Under the pieces are notes generated by a model. The model ran no database searches, had not been told where the DNA came from, and saw only the letters and a list, made by a program, of their open reading frames with translations. The position numbers and the translations under genes were made by a program. 42,656 nt of DNA from Diatrype stigma (taxonomy: Eukaryota; Ascomycota; Sordariomycetes; Xylariales; Diatrypaceae), in contig JAKJXP020000182.1 of assembly GCA_022225965.2 (NCBI GenBank), forward strand, positions 1 to 42,656. Reading direction: 5' to 3'. This document shows positions 23,541 to 35,024 of this stretch, piece by piece; position 1 is the first letter of the stretch; every line of letters begins with the position of its first letter.

Positions 23541-25138
23541 TAATAACTTAAGAGTGTGTTCTGCGACTACCTACCTGACTGGGCACTCGAAGATAGACAT
23601 GACACCCCCTTTTCGTTTTTGGAAGGGGGGTAAAGGGATCCAACGGCGTTTCGGTATAGCACTTAGATGATTAAGAAGCCGTCCATATCATAGCGATGGA
23701 CTGTTTGATTTATGCAATACGCAAATTGTTGACCTATCCCTAGTCTGACACCTTGCAGTGCCTTCCAGATGCATCGTGTCATGTAACTTTGGTTCTTTGT
23801 TTCGGAGATGCATGTAGTATGATGTATACCTACGTAGGTAACAGGTATCTATCGAACTTGCTCGTGTATGGATTGACGTAAGTAAATGCGTTTCGGCTAG
23901 CGAGAAGAAAGACGATGTGGAATGTGGAAAAAAACGATTCCTGGATATGAACACTGAGTATAAATATTTATAGTTTTCTAAGCTAGGTACATATAAAGCA
24001 GCCAGTAAACCATGGCGTCTGTAGGCAGCATCTACCGAGTTAGCTGACATTGTATCATGTAATATATCACAAACCACCGAGTCTATAAAGCAACAAGCTC
24101 GAGGCTGATAAGACTTGGTTCGTCAAGGGATAGACCCGACGCCTTGTGCAACTATAGGCGGCTATACGTAACGTGGGTGCATGGGTGGGAAGAGGGAGGA
24201 CGACGATGGCATTGTTTGTCGAGCTCCCGTAGTCCGCGCGTGTGTTGTGCGATGACGAAGAGTCTGATTCCCCTAGTTATATGTCTTGCGTATGACGCTG
24301 ATGTGCCGCCTATCTCTTATAAGTACACGAAGCAAATGTAACACAATGCCCATGCTTGTGACGCAACTGATTGAAGACGGGGTACAACTATATGGTCAGA
24401 GTCAATAGGTAGAAAGAAGGTCCTTATCTTATCAAATCTCTACGATCCTCTGGTCTGCCATTCTCAGATCGCTCCCTCTTCTTACCCTTTTGGGACAGGA
24501 TCCCGTCTGAACCTTGGCTTTGAAGCCGCTGACAGGTCCGGAGAAAGAAGGCAGAATCTACCGACTGATGCCGGCTTGGGGGCTTGGGGGACTTGGGTTG
24601 TGCTGCAGCAGCATCAGCAGGCGTTTCATTGGATCCTTATCAAGCTTCCAGTGGTTATCAGTGACCTTTACTAACTAACTGCTGGGTAAGTATGTATGTA
24701 CATACCCTGCCACCTTAAGTAGGTCCATATACTACTACCGTACCTACCAGGTATCGGACTATGCACCACCTGCTTCTTGCTTGCACCTGCATCTCCCACA
24801 CATAATCCCAAATGTAGTTCTCTCGGAATTGTTGCGCTTCGACCCCTCGATAGACCTGATTATCTGCCTTCATTGTTTATGTTACGTTACTACTGTCAAT
24901 ACCCATTCCCTTCGCCATCGCACCATGACTTAAGACAAGTGTAGCTTCAACGACCTTTACAGCTTCTTGCCCACAACCTACAACCTTTGAGTTCCGCTGG
25001 GAAGACTCTTCCCATTCCTAGAGCAGCGTTGTCGACCACCAGCACCACCATCGTCCATAAACACAGCACGATCCAAGACCTCTACCCCTTCTACTCTGTC
25101 AGACAAAGATCACCTACCACTCCTCTACAATCTCCATT
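23541..25138. other. Intergenic, no gene seen; ING promoter and leader
   Basis: 1.6 kb without recognisable genes; a minus-strand frame at 23688-24077 shows no family features. 24890-25138 is pyrimidine-rich and probably the 5' UTR of the ING gene. Confidence 0.4.
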
Positions 25139-27466
25139 ATGAAAACTGCCAAACCCCCTCAACCCGACCCTGGGCCGTCCGCGTCCAGTCGCCGAGCCCA
25201 GCCGGTTCGTCAGACTCGTGTCAACCCGCCCAGGACAACCTCTGGTTTGAGTCGCACTTCAAGCGGCAGAGAGTCGCTCGGCGGCGGCCACGCCCCGGAA
25301 CAACCTATCGACATATTTCCTGCCATTACGCATTTCACCGACGCTATTACAGCCCTCCCGAAAGACCTTGTCCGACACTTCACCCTCCTGAAAGAGGTCG
25401 ACGCTAAGATTTTCGCGCCGGAAGAGGCCCTCACCCAACTGGTTGACGCCGCCCTCAGCTCCAACCCTCCCGAGCCTAAACATACCAATGAGACCTCGAG
25501 CAGCGTTGCGCCTGTTTCGACGCCCACGAGCGCCCACAACAGCACTAGCGGCGTCGCTGCTAACGGCGGCCATCCTCCTGGCTCTTCTACTGACGAGAAC
25601 TACCACGCGACCGTGTTCGATCCGAGCAACATCCCGCGCCGTCACCTGTTTCGACAGACTGCCTACAAAATACAAGAGATGCTTGTGTCTTTGGAAGAGA
25701 AGAATCATGTCATAGCGACCGCGAACGACGCGCTCTCAAAGCAGCTCGGTCGTATCAATGACGTGTGGCCACACCTTGAGGCCGAATTCAGCGACGAAGC
25801 CAAATGGGGCAGCACTACACATTGGGCATACCCGGAAAACAGAATAAACCGAGCAAACCAAGCCGAACGTTCACGCCGCGACGGGGCGGCCAACCTTACT
25901 GCCGCCGCCCAACAGATTGCAGACGAGGCAGCAGCTAGGAGCGATGCTAGGAAGCAAGCTGTTCTTGCCAAGAAAGGTCTTAAGGCTCAACATCAGGATT
26001 CCGACGCGGATGATCACGAGAATAATAAGCAGAAACCCGACAACGCAAAGAAGCCACAAGGCGGCAACAGCAGGTCACGGAAAGGTGCTGATACGGCTGT
26101 GCCTGTTGGTTTAGGCATCACGGGCGCCGCTACGGCCAATGGCAACTCTTCGTCCAAGAAACGAAAGGTTGAGACTAGCAAGCCGCCGAACGGCGGGCAG
26201 CCCATGGAACGCGCCATGAGCAGCGTGTTCGGCAATAATAATACGGCCAAGGCCAAAACCTCGAGCCCACGAGCTACTCCTGCACCTCCCTCGGAACCAA
26301 CAAAGAAGCGCAAAGCTTTACCTACGTCCAATAGCGCTGCAAAAAAGAGGTCAGTTGCCACACCCATGTGATTTCGTTCTTTGCACAATTGCTGACTGCT
26401 CGTAGTAAAACTGCTACTACTGCTGCTACCGCCGCCGCCGCCGCACGATCGCCTTCCATTGCATCTACTCCAGTCCAACCAAATCACATCGATCCCAAAC
26501 CTGTCGGTCGCAATTCTCCCATACCCCCACCGACTATAACACGCCCCTCATCGTCCAGAGCAAGAGGAAACTCCATACAATCCACAGCGGAATCCAATCG
26601 CCAGCGGCCGGCATCGTCTGCGTCGAACAAACCCAATGGGGTCACTGCAAATGCTCCAGATCCCGCAGTAGTGCAAAATGGGACCAAACTTGCGGCTACG
26701 AAACCGACAAAGGAGCCTCCTGTGCCCATAAAAGCAGATCCTGCTAAAGAGGAGCCGATATTGCCGATTGCTAGATCTGGCAGTGCGGGTGGGAACGCTA
26801 GGAAAGGAAGTAACGCGAAATTGGAGGATGCGGAGGCCCAAAAAGCTGAGGTTGCGAAAGCGCTGGCGCCGATCGCAACGACCGTCGTCACGACAAAGAG
26901 TGGGCGAGCAAGTAAGCCTTCAACGCCTGCATTGGGCTCTTTTCCCGATGCCGGAGCGGGAGCGGGAGCGGGAGCGGGAGCAGGACCCCGGCCGAGGAAC
27001 TCACGCAATACATCAGCAGCGGCAACGACGGCGACGACGACGACCCCGACCCCAGCAACCACAGTGGCCAAGAGGAGTCACAAAAAGGGCGCATCGCAGC
27101 ATCCAGTGGCTCCCGCACAGGCGGCTGCGGCAGGTATGAACGCGAATAGCAATAATGCCCATGATGACGAGGATGGCGAGATCGACGCCGATGAGCCGCG
27201 CTACTGCTACTGCAACGGCGTCAGTTACGGGGATATGATCGCCTGCGACGGGACCGACTGCACGATTGAGTGGTTCCACCTCGAGTGCGTCGGTCTCAAG
27301 GACGCCCCTGAAGGAGATAGTAAGTCCCGCCCCGGCACATATGGAACTAAACCAAGCACGGTTGATCATGCAGGAAAGGAAGCAACTGACACATATGATA
27401 GCGAAATGGTACTGCGACAATTGCAAGGACCGCATGAAGTCCGGCAAGAAGGCTAACGGCCGGTAA
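25139..27466 (+). CDS. ING-family PHD-finger chromatin protein
   Basis: Three exons: 25139-26349, 26406-27319, 27402-27466, 729 aa. ING proteins are subunits of histone acetyltransferase or deacetylase complexes (NuA4/Yng2-like, Rpd3L/Pho23-like) and read H3K4me3. The N-terminal ING helical domain spans about residues 55-250 ([22 protein letters not shown], later [18 protein letters not shown]). The C-terminal PHD begins at C671: [15 protein letters not shown], then [17 protein letters not shown] and, across the last intron, [11 protein letters not shown], with all eight zinc ligands. The middle (about residues 250-660) is long, disordered and rich in Ala, Lys and Pro with several NLS-like runs (KKRKVE, KKRKAL) and an (Ala-Gly)n run near 26950. 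It is much longer than yeast ING proteins, as usual in filamentous fungi. The small last exon is needed to complete the PHD finger. Confidence 0.94.
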
Positions 27467-28395
27467 CATGCTCCAATTCATCCCCTTTATACCTACCGAT
27501 CTACCTCCTCTGCCTACCTACGTGGGCAAGTGGAGTATACCATGGAAATGGGATTCTCTTGGGATGGGGTTTCGAATAGAGCCCGCAAACTAAGATAAGT
27601 TTGAGGGCTGTCGAACATGGCGTTTTGGGCTGCCGAAACAAATGGTTTTTATATTGGCTCTGCCACCAGGAGGTGCAGCGTACATCTTTTTCTTTGCAAT
27701 CTACCTTTGGTGATGGCGGTAGTGGTTGGTTTCTTTCCACCTCCTTCCCTTGTTTTGCAGAGAAGAGGGCGGGAAAACAATGAACGCGACACGGAGCTGG
27801 CGCTGGCGGTCAAACGAACTACCCCCTCTCAAGATAAGAGGGGGGATGATAAGCATGTCATGAATCTTTTTGTTGAAATTTTTATACTTGGGGCCTTGCT
27901 TCCCTTCTTTGCATAGGGATGCCATCATTGGTGCATTTATGGCTCGGGGTCTGGCTCTTTTTTAATATCAGCAGCAGTAGGGCAATGGCGGTTACAGTGG
28001 CGGTGGCAGGACAACCACAGCGATGGTATCAGCTTACCTCCACCTACTTACCTGAATAGATAGATATAGGGTGCTCACTGGGCTATAGGTTTATAGGCAC
28101 GGGTTGGTGTATGTATTCATGTCGAGTAATTCCAGTGAGGTATCATTGTCCGGTGGCCTGCCTTCCTACCTACCTACCTATGTACTTCATAACTCGAAGC
28201 AGCGGATAGGGGCAGGGAAATAAATAACTAAGGCTATACATTTATGCACTCGGGATTCTTGTACATTTTGGTGCCTAGTTATAGGTAGAGATGCATGGTA
28301 ATGATTACTTCCTTATCGTAATCCCACTCTGGTCTTGGTACTAGGGTAGGCTGTGTAGGTCATTTCCCAGGTAGGCGTGTTGCTAACGGTCTATA
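27467..28395. other. ING 3' flank and intergenic
   Basis: Likely 3' UTR to about 27900; then AT/CTACC-rich sequence with CCTACCTACCTACC near 28160-28185. No gene seen. Confidence 0.4.
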
Positions 28396-28795
28396 CGTAG
28401 CGGGCTCCGGAAAACGTAGCTAGGTAGCTCCGGAGTACGTGGCCGGGAAACCGGTGCCTAAGAGAACGTAGTTCGGAACGCCTAGTTAGCCCGGGAGACG
28501 TGGCCGGGGAACACAAAGCTGGGAAAACGTAGCTGGGATGGACCTGGCCTGGCTAGTACGGGGCTGGCCGATGCGGGGCTGACCTGGAACATGTGGTCCA
28601 TAGGTAAGATGTAGTCCGAAGAAGCTACTACTTCGGAAGATTTGCTGCCCCGGGAGGAGGGAAACGGAGTCCGGGCAACGTAGCCCTGAAGATGTAGCCC
28701 GGGAGACGCCTAGTTGGGAAATGAGGGCCAGGACCTCAAGGACCTGGCTTATACGGAGCTGGCCCGGAAGATGGAGCCTGTAAGACATGCAAAAT
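28396..28795. repeat. Degenerate minisatellite, CGTAGCCNGGGAA-like
   Basis: About 400 bases of imperfect units of roughly 13-20 nt built on CGTAG(C/T)..GGGAA, CGTGGCCGGG(G)AA and GCCCGGGAGACG, mixed with GGACCTGGC-type units. On the minus strand it gives a 100-aa open frame with recurring LPGQ/VPGQ pieces, which I take to be a product of the repeat and not a gene. Confidence 0.65.
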
Positions 28796-31700
28796 GGTCC
28801 GAGGGAACGTCTCGTTTTTATCGATAAACTGCATTGTTGTATAAGCCTCTGAATAAATTGCTCTCTCCTCTGCTCGAAGCGCTGAGTCGGCGGTACCTAG
28901 CTGTTAAGATCTGTCTTATATGAAGTATTCATACCGTAGTTATCCCGAGTCCACCTACCTACATATACCAAGATGCATGCAGTCATACTGCATATCCAAG
29001 ATGCGACTCCATGGTGACAATATCCACTGTCGTCCTATTAAGGGGCGCTTTGTTAGTAACTACAGGACGCCTATTTAACCTATACCATGCACTATAACAG
29101 CCCGACTAGCAAACAGCCTCCATTGTACCAGCTCATCTCTTGAACCGCAAGTGCGGTCACGAGGTCCTACGAGCCCGGTAGATTGATTGGTTCAGGAGAT
29201 GTTACCCCATTGCGGTCAGGACATCTCTTGGAGGAGCGTGACGAGCGTCAGGTGATTTTTGCTTTTCGATAATACTCCGCAGACTGTCAAAGCTTCGCGC
29301 TGCGCTAGACTAACTTGACAGGAGGTAGGTGACTATGCATTGCTGGGGAACGGACCTTTACTTGGCATATATCTCTTGGTTGGAATAAGCTTCGCTTCCT
29401 TATTACCTACCTACTCTTGGCCTTGGGGTTTGCTTGGCTTGCCTCACGGTCACAGTTAACTAGTACAAGTACATGCACGTTGCCCGGTCTCACTGGGGTT
29501 CGGAATGCGCTCCGTTGGTATGGTCAATCTGCATGTTGTCTGACGAGATATAGCGCCATCTGAGCTCATAGCAGACAGACAGCAGGGCTATGGGGCCAGA
29601 CATTATCACCTCCTATGTATGTCCACATGCATACGATGTAGTACGTTCTCGTTCAAACCCATTCGTATTATTTCTGAGCCCAGGTTACAATAACTCGCCT
29701 TATGGCGGTTGATGATAGGGAGTGGAGGTAATCTTATATGTAGGCACTATGTAGTTGCTCCTACCAATAGCTGCTATTAGCTAGGTAGCTACCATTGGCG
29801 TATAGGGGCGACTATTACGTTCATTGCCTCGACTGCGTAGAATTTGCTAGGTAGACTTTGCGACTGCGATATCGCACGGCGGATCGCTCGGCTGACTAAG
29901 AGGTAGCGACTGCAATTTACTTTTCTCGGTCCTTTTTCGACAATGGAACACTACCTAGACTAGAGTGTACTTCTCGAGGCCCATTGGAGACGACCAGGAG
30001 GCAACAAAAATGGAAGGACGGAAAGAAGGAAACAAAAGAGAGAAAGAAAATCGGAGAAGTAGACCGACGAATCTTGGGAGGAGGTGAAGATACAACATAA
30101 AACGATTATGATGTTATTCTCCCCAGTCGCTCATGCCATGCGGTTATCAGATTCCGCCATCTAACTGGCAGACTGGACCTTTCCAGCTAACTACATACAT
30201 AATACATACATGTACATACCTACTGTACAGCCTGGTGCTGTATTATAGGTAGTACATGTACATACCCAGCTCACTAACTACGGTAGGTAGGTACCTAATC
30301 AACGTGCCGCGTGCGGTCCCATGCAGCTGAAGGGAGCAAAGTCTGGGGTAATCCGAACCTAGCCACTTCCCAATTGCTACCATGTCGGTACCTAATAACT
30401 AGGGGGGGTGCCATTCGAATACGTCCTGCGGATGGATTGCCCTTCCGAGCGACAGACTTGGGAATTCGGCCACTCAGAGGCCAACAAATTCCCAAGTCCT
30501 CTTTCGCTGCAGGCTGAGGGGGGAGCTGAGCAGTCGAGTCAGCGAGCCCAAGGGTTTCTATGTATTACATAAGGAACTGCGTGCGTAGGTGCCCGGAGAG
30601 CTGATGAGTGACATCAACCGAAAAGTTTTAGCTAGTTCAGCTCGGTATTCGCCCCATCGCCTTAGCTTGTAGACGGCGAACCGGGCGAACCAAAAATCAC
30701 CAAGTCGGACACCAGCACATGCAATTGCTGCATCAACATGACGGAGTCGCTGGTCTTTCTTGCCTCAAGTTGCCTGTATCGCTTGTATGGTACATACCTA
30801 CGTGTATGTAGTAGTAATGGGCAGTAGGCAGGCGCCCAGCAGCCCGCAGCCAGCAGCAGACATCCAGCGTACGGCAGGCGGTCTCGGGGTTTCCATTACT
30901 CAATAATTTGCTTCCAAGCGGATCCGGACCCAAGCTCTCTAGTTCGCCCCGTTGGCCTCTTTCTTTCTCTGCCGTACTTCGTTCGTACTCACTAGGGCTA
31001 GGGTGTTATTGTTCAGGTTATGTTCATTCTCCCGCTCCGTTCAGGATGGTGTCCAGCACGTGTCCAGGTGACAAAGAGGAATCCATTCTTTTCATTTTCA
31101 TTACCCAATCCGTGAGCAATCGAAACCGCCAAACCTGCTCACCACCGGACCTGCCATGGCGACTCCGTCTGCAAGCCCTTCTGTCCCCCAGTAGCAAGTA
31201 GCATCAAGGAGCATCTTCATATTTCCGTCATATTTCTTCATATTAATCGAATGCCACCGCACGAGTCGGCCTGGCGCCAGGTTGCATAGAGACATAGTAT
31301 TCATTATTCAATTTTTACTACCTTGGGTTCCCACTGACCGCCTCGCTCCGCCCTGGAAAGCTTCTCCCATACGTTGCTGCAGGGTCGAAAGCTTGTCGTT
31401 CTTCTCATCGTCCGCTCGTGCCAACGTGCCAGCGCTTACGTATTGGCACGACTTTACCCCAGTCCCCGTCCGCAAAGGAACGACATTCCACTCGTTCCCC
31501 AGCCATAGCTCGACTATTCCATACATAGATTTCCATGAGGACCGGCTTTGCCGACGTGTCACGGTCGTCCTATTGCTTATATTGCACCTATAGAGAGAGA
31601 ACGGCGTTTCATCCTTCTCATATCGACTTATTTTCCCCGCATTACGCCAACGATATCTGTTACCTAAACACCCGTTCTCTTGACTAATATTTACTTAAGT

Positions 31701-31984
31701 AGCCTTGTTTCCGGGTCACCTGTCACTACCGGTACCTTCCTACAGGAGTGAAAATTGTTCTTGCATGCGCGGGAGGGAAGTTGTGCAGAACCGGTGCAAC
31801 GAAGGATATTATAGGAAACCGCATTTGAAAGAAATCCAAAGTCTCGCGTGCGAGCCTGTCTGTCTTTCCGTTTGTGTCTGTATCTGTGCCTACGCCTGCC
31901 TCGGCTTCTGCTTTTGCCTCTGCTTCCGCGTGGTCTGTTGCATTCTGAACCTCCTTCCCTTCCAGACATTCCGCTCTGGACAAC
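28796..31984. other. Gene-poor region with no supported coding sequence
   Basis: Three kilobases with only short, unrelated open frames. Holds the hairpin cluster described separately, a purine tract at 30005-30060 and many CTAGGTAG/GTACATAC steps. From 31700 a pyrimidine-rich TCTGTCTTTCCG / GCCTCTGCTTCCG stretch is probably the leader of the gene at 31985. Confidence 0.4.
29133..29201. ncRNA. Candidate structured element (69-nt stem-loop)
   Basis: CATCTCTTGAACC (29133-29145) pairs with GGTTCAGGAGATG (29189-29201): 13 pairs with one G-U. The loop side holds a perfect inner hairpin ACCGCA-AG-TGCGGT overlapping the stem base. CATCTCTTG recurs at 29222-29230. Function unknown; could equally be a DNA palindrome of a repeat. 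Confidence 0.25.
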
Positions 31985-34064
31985 ATGGATTCACCCGGGA
32001 ATGGTGCCCGGGCTCTATCGTGGAGCAAAGATCTAAAAGACCGCCCAAGCCCGAAAGTCAGAATGGATTCGTCACAGTCTACCCATTCGCTAGCCTTACA
32101 CTCCCCAGAGAACTCTTCTCGGTCGTCCTTCTCTTCCGTGCGTGAGAACGACTCGGATCTCGTACAGGCCTTCACTAGTACCAAGGTGTCTTCATATGAG
32201 AGACCCCCAGAGGAAGAAGCCCTAGAGGATCAAGCGTCGCCTTCCGCGGAGATGTCAGCAACCTCTACGCAGTTTCTACCCCCCGTAACGCAACCAGCAA
32301 GCAGGCTACACGGATGTTGGTTCCCCGCCGTCGCCGCCGACAGCTTCAGGGGCTGGAAGCAGATCGACGTGAAAGGCAAAGTAGCGAGCAAGAGCTTCGG
32401 AGACTTGCAGGCTCTGAAGCTGGTGTGGTCGCCCCCAAGCACACCTCCCCCTCACCAACGCACAGAATCTGGACGTGAACTGCCGGGAAAAGCATATATC
32501 GAGAGGTTGCCGCTGGAGATTCTAGGTAAGCTTCATGCTGATGCCCCGTCGTCACGATGAGTAAGAAACCGTGTGCCGCTAACAGCTAGTATCAGGTCCC
32601 ATCATAGATCTCCTTGTGCTCGATGTCCCCCCTAATGGCATCTCCGCTCGGAACGTGGATCTCATGTCGTTGCTGCTGACATCGAGGGCTCTGCATGGCG
32701 CGACTCTCCATGCACTATACAGGAACATCACGATTCCTCATTCGCGGATTTTCAGGAAGTTCCTGTCCCACATCTCAGAGAATGGGGAGCTGGGCACCAT
32801 TGTACGGCGGCTGGACTTCAGCCATTTCAACCCAATGACACTGTTCTCAACCGCCAGCGAGCGAGCTACTACCCGCAACTTGACACCTGAGTCCTTGCTG
32901 CAGTGCTTGGAGCTGACCCCTTACCTCCGCGAATTCCTAGCGCAGGAGTACATCGATGACGAGATCGATGTGAACGTCCTACGAAAGATATTATTCGGGC
33001 TCCCGAGGCTTGAAGCAATAGACTTCTGCGGCTGCTCGTCATCGAAATTCCGGGCATCCATCGAGGCAATCACACAAATTGAATGGCCCGAGAGTCTTTC
33101 GATCTCCCGTGTCTCTTTCCACCGATGTATCAATCTGCCTGCATCTGTGTTCGAGCTGCTATTGCCGCGACTAGGAAAACTGACGCATCTTGATGTGTCG
33201 GGCACCCGGATCACCGATGAAGCTCTGCAGTCGATACCCCACACGGCCCGTATCACGCATTTGAACTTGTCCAAGTGCAAGTTACTGACTGCTGATGTCG
33301 TCATCAACTTCCTCGCGAAACACCCAGCTGTCAACAGCTCGCTAGTCTACCTGAATCTGGCCGCGGACGTGAGAAGCCACCAGCTACTAGAAGAAGACGA
33401 CGTAACCCGGCTCCTCCCAGTTTTGCCTCCCACCCTACGCTCACTAGGCCTGAATGGGAGCAGCATGGATCCATCCCACGTTGACTTGTTACGGCCTCTA
33501 ACGAAGCACTTGGAAGAACTTGCTCTGGGCCGGCGACTGAAACTTAGCGACATCGATCGCCTCTTCGCCCCCGACAAGCCAGAGCCCAGCGACGATGATG
33601 CCATGGACACCGACGAAGCGGAGGACAACAGTGAGGACAACTGGGTACCGCACACACTCAAGTACCTGGACCTCTCGGACTACACAGCAGCGGAGCTCGA
33701 ACTGAGCGAGCTATTCGGCACGCGGAGCTCCATCACCGGGCGGCGCTCGTCGCCGCTCGAGGTGCTCGAGGTGGCCGAGAACCTGTACTCAATGCTGAAC
33801 AAGTCGCGCACGGTGAAAACCTCCGGGTGGAACGTGACCGAATTCGGCAGCAGGGCCTGGCTCGTGCGGCGCCAAGACGGCACCGGCGGGGGCGGAGGCG
33901 GAGGTGGGGGTGGATCCGAAAACGGGACATCATCGACACTGCCGGACTCGGGACTGCGCGGCTGGAAGATGGGCGCCAGCTTTTGGGGCATGCGGAAGAT
34001 CCCCGTCGCCGTCGCCGAGGTGGGCGGTATGTATGGGAGCTACATGTTCAAGCGAAAGTTGTGA
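31985..34064 (+). CDS. F-box-like/leucine-rich-repeat protein
   Basis: Two exons: 31985-32525 and 32596-34064, 669 aa. The first ~170 residues are Ser/Pro-rich and disordered. An F-box-like helix set begins at YIERLPLEILG and continues across the intron as PIIDLLVLDVP then LMSLLLTSRALHGATLHALY (about residues 170-235), so the protein may be the substrate-receptor subunit of an SCF ubiquitin ligase (inference). LRR-like strands follow: LTHLDVSGTRITDEALQSI, ITHLNLSKCKLLT, LVYLNLAADV, LRSLGLNGSSM, LKYLDLSDYTAAEL. An acidic segment (DDDAMDTDEAEDNSED) lies between, and a run of ten glycines is encoded at 33887-33916. C-terminus GGMYGSYMFKRKL. Both splice sites are consensus and the phase fits. Confidence 0.85.
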
Positions 34065-35024
34065 TCCTTGATCTCTGTATCGCGTCGCTCCTGGTCTTGC
34101 GTTTGGACAATCATCGAAACTTTATATGTCCATCACATCACTTATGGAGTCAACACCAACATCACCGCTCTATGGTCGGGCGCATAGGTGAAACACAGCG
34201 TCCTGCGCACTCGGCTTGGCGATCACAGTGACGCAGGATGAGCGTTGTTTGATTCATACTTTTCCTCTTTGGATATTTCTTCACAGTAGGCGCATTGGAT
34301 GATATTGGATAAGGTTACAGGGGAAACGGGGGCGGGGCCAAAAGCAAGCACGAGTTTCCATATGAGCATTTCCATGAGTACGAGCACGAGCATCATCGGC
34401 ATCATTATCGTTATCATCATCATCATTAGATACCAGGCATGCAAGCAACTTCCTTTGGGTTGTTTCTTCTTTTAAAAAGTTCGGGCTCTCTTTTCCTCTT
34501 TCTGTTTTGGGTTCTGGTTCTCTTTCTGGTCGAGTCGTTTTAGGATACATCATCGTTAATCATTAACCAGCATTAGCTAGCAAGTAGCGGAAGATACCTT
34601 TTTTATAAGAAAGCGTTCAGGGGGCTGTGTGTTTATGATAGTTACATATTCTAATGATCAAAAATGATTCTTGAACCTGATTACAGGATGACGGCGAGTG
34701 CATGGTGAGATGAAGCAGGCCTAAGGCCGGACCACCTTTTACTCGATCAGGCACTTGACGCTCTTTTGGAATCAATAATAGAGAATGGTTTCCATTGCCT
34801 GTTTAAAGGAATTCGTGTGCGGGGCTGGGCAGAGCTAGCATGGTATGACCAGGAGGTCGCCGGGACGTGGCAGGCTTTCGCAGTGAGGCCGAATCGCTGG
34901 AATGAAAGCGCCTCCTGAAAGGTACCGGTGATACCAGCTAGGACCTGTCCCTGTCCGGATTCCTCGCAGTAGTTCATTTTTAGGCTCTGGGGGTAGACCA
35001 TGCCTTGATGACTGCCCGACTTAA
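34065..35024. other. Intergenic between convergent genes
   Basis: A run of ATC/CAT trinucleotides lies at 34360-34435. On the minus strand 35001-34747 is an open frame starting MVYPQSLKMNYCEE; it lies just past the stop of the patatin-like gene and might be a further exon of it, but I see no family features. Confidence 0.35.

Noticed and set aside
26484..27071. 195-aa minus-strand open frame
   Set aside because: Antisense to the low-complexity Ala/Pro part of the ING gene; repetitive Val/Ala composition is a shadow of the plus-strand codons.
28486..28788. 100-aa minus-strand open frame with PGQ repeats
   Set aside because: Fully explained by the degenerate minisatellite.
31726..32184. 152-aa minus-strand open frame
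   Set aside because: Overlaps the leader and first exon of the F-box/LRR gene; composition follows the pyrimidine-rich leader.
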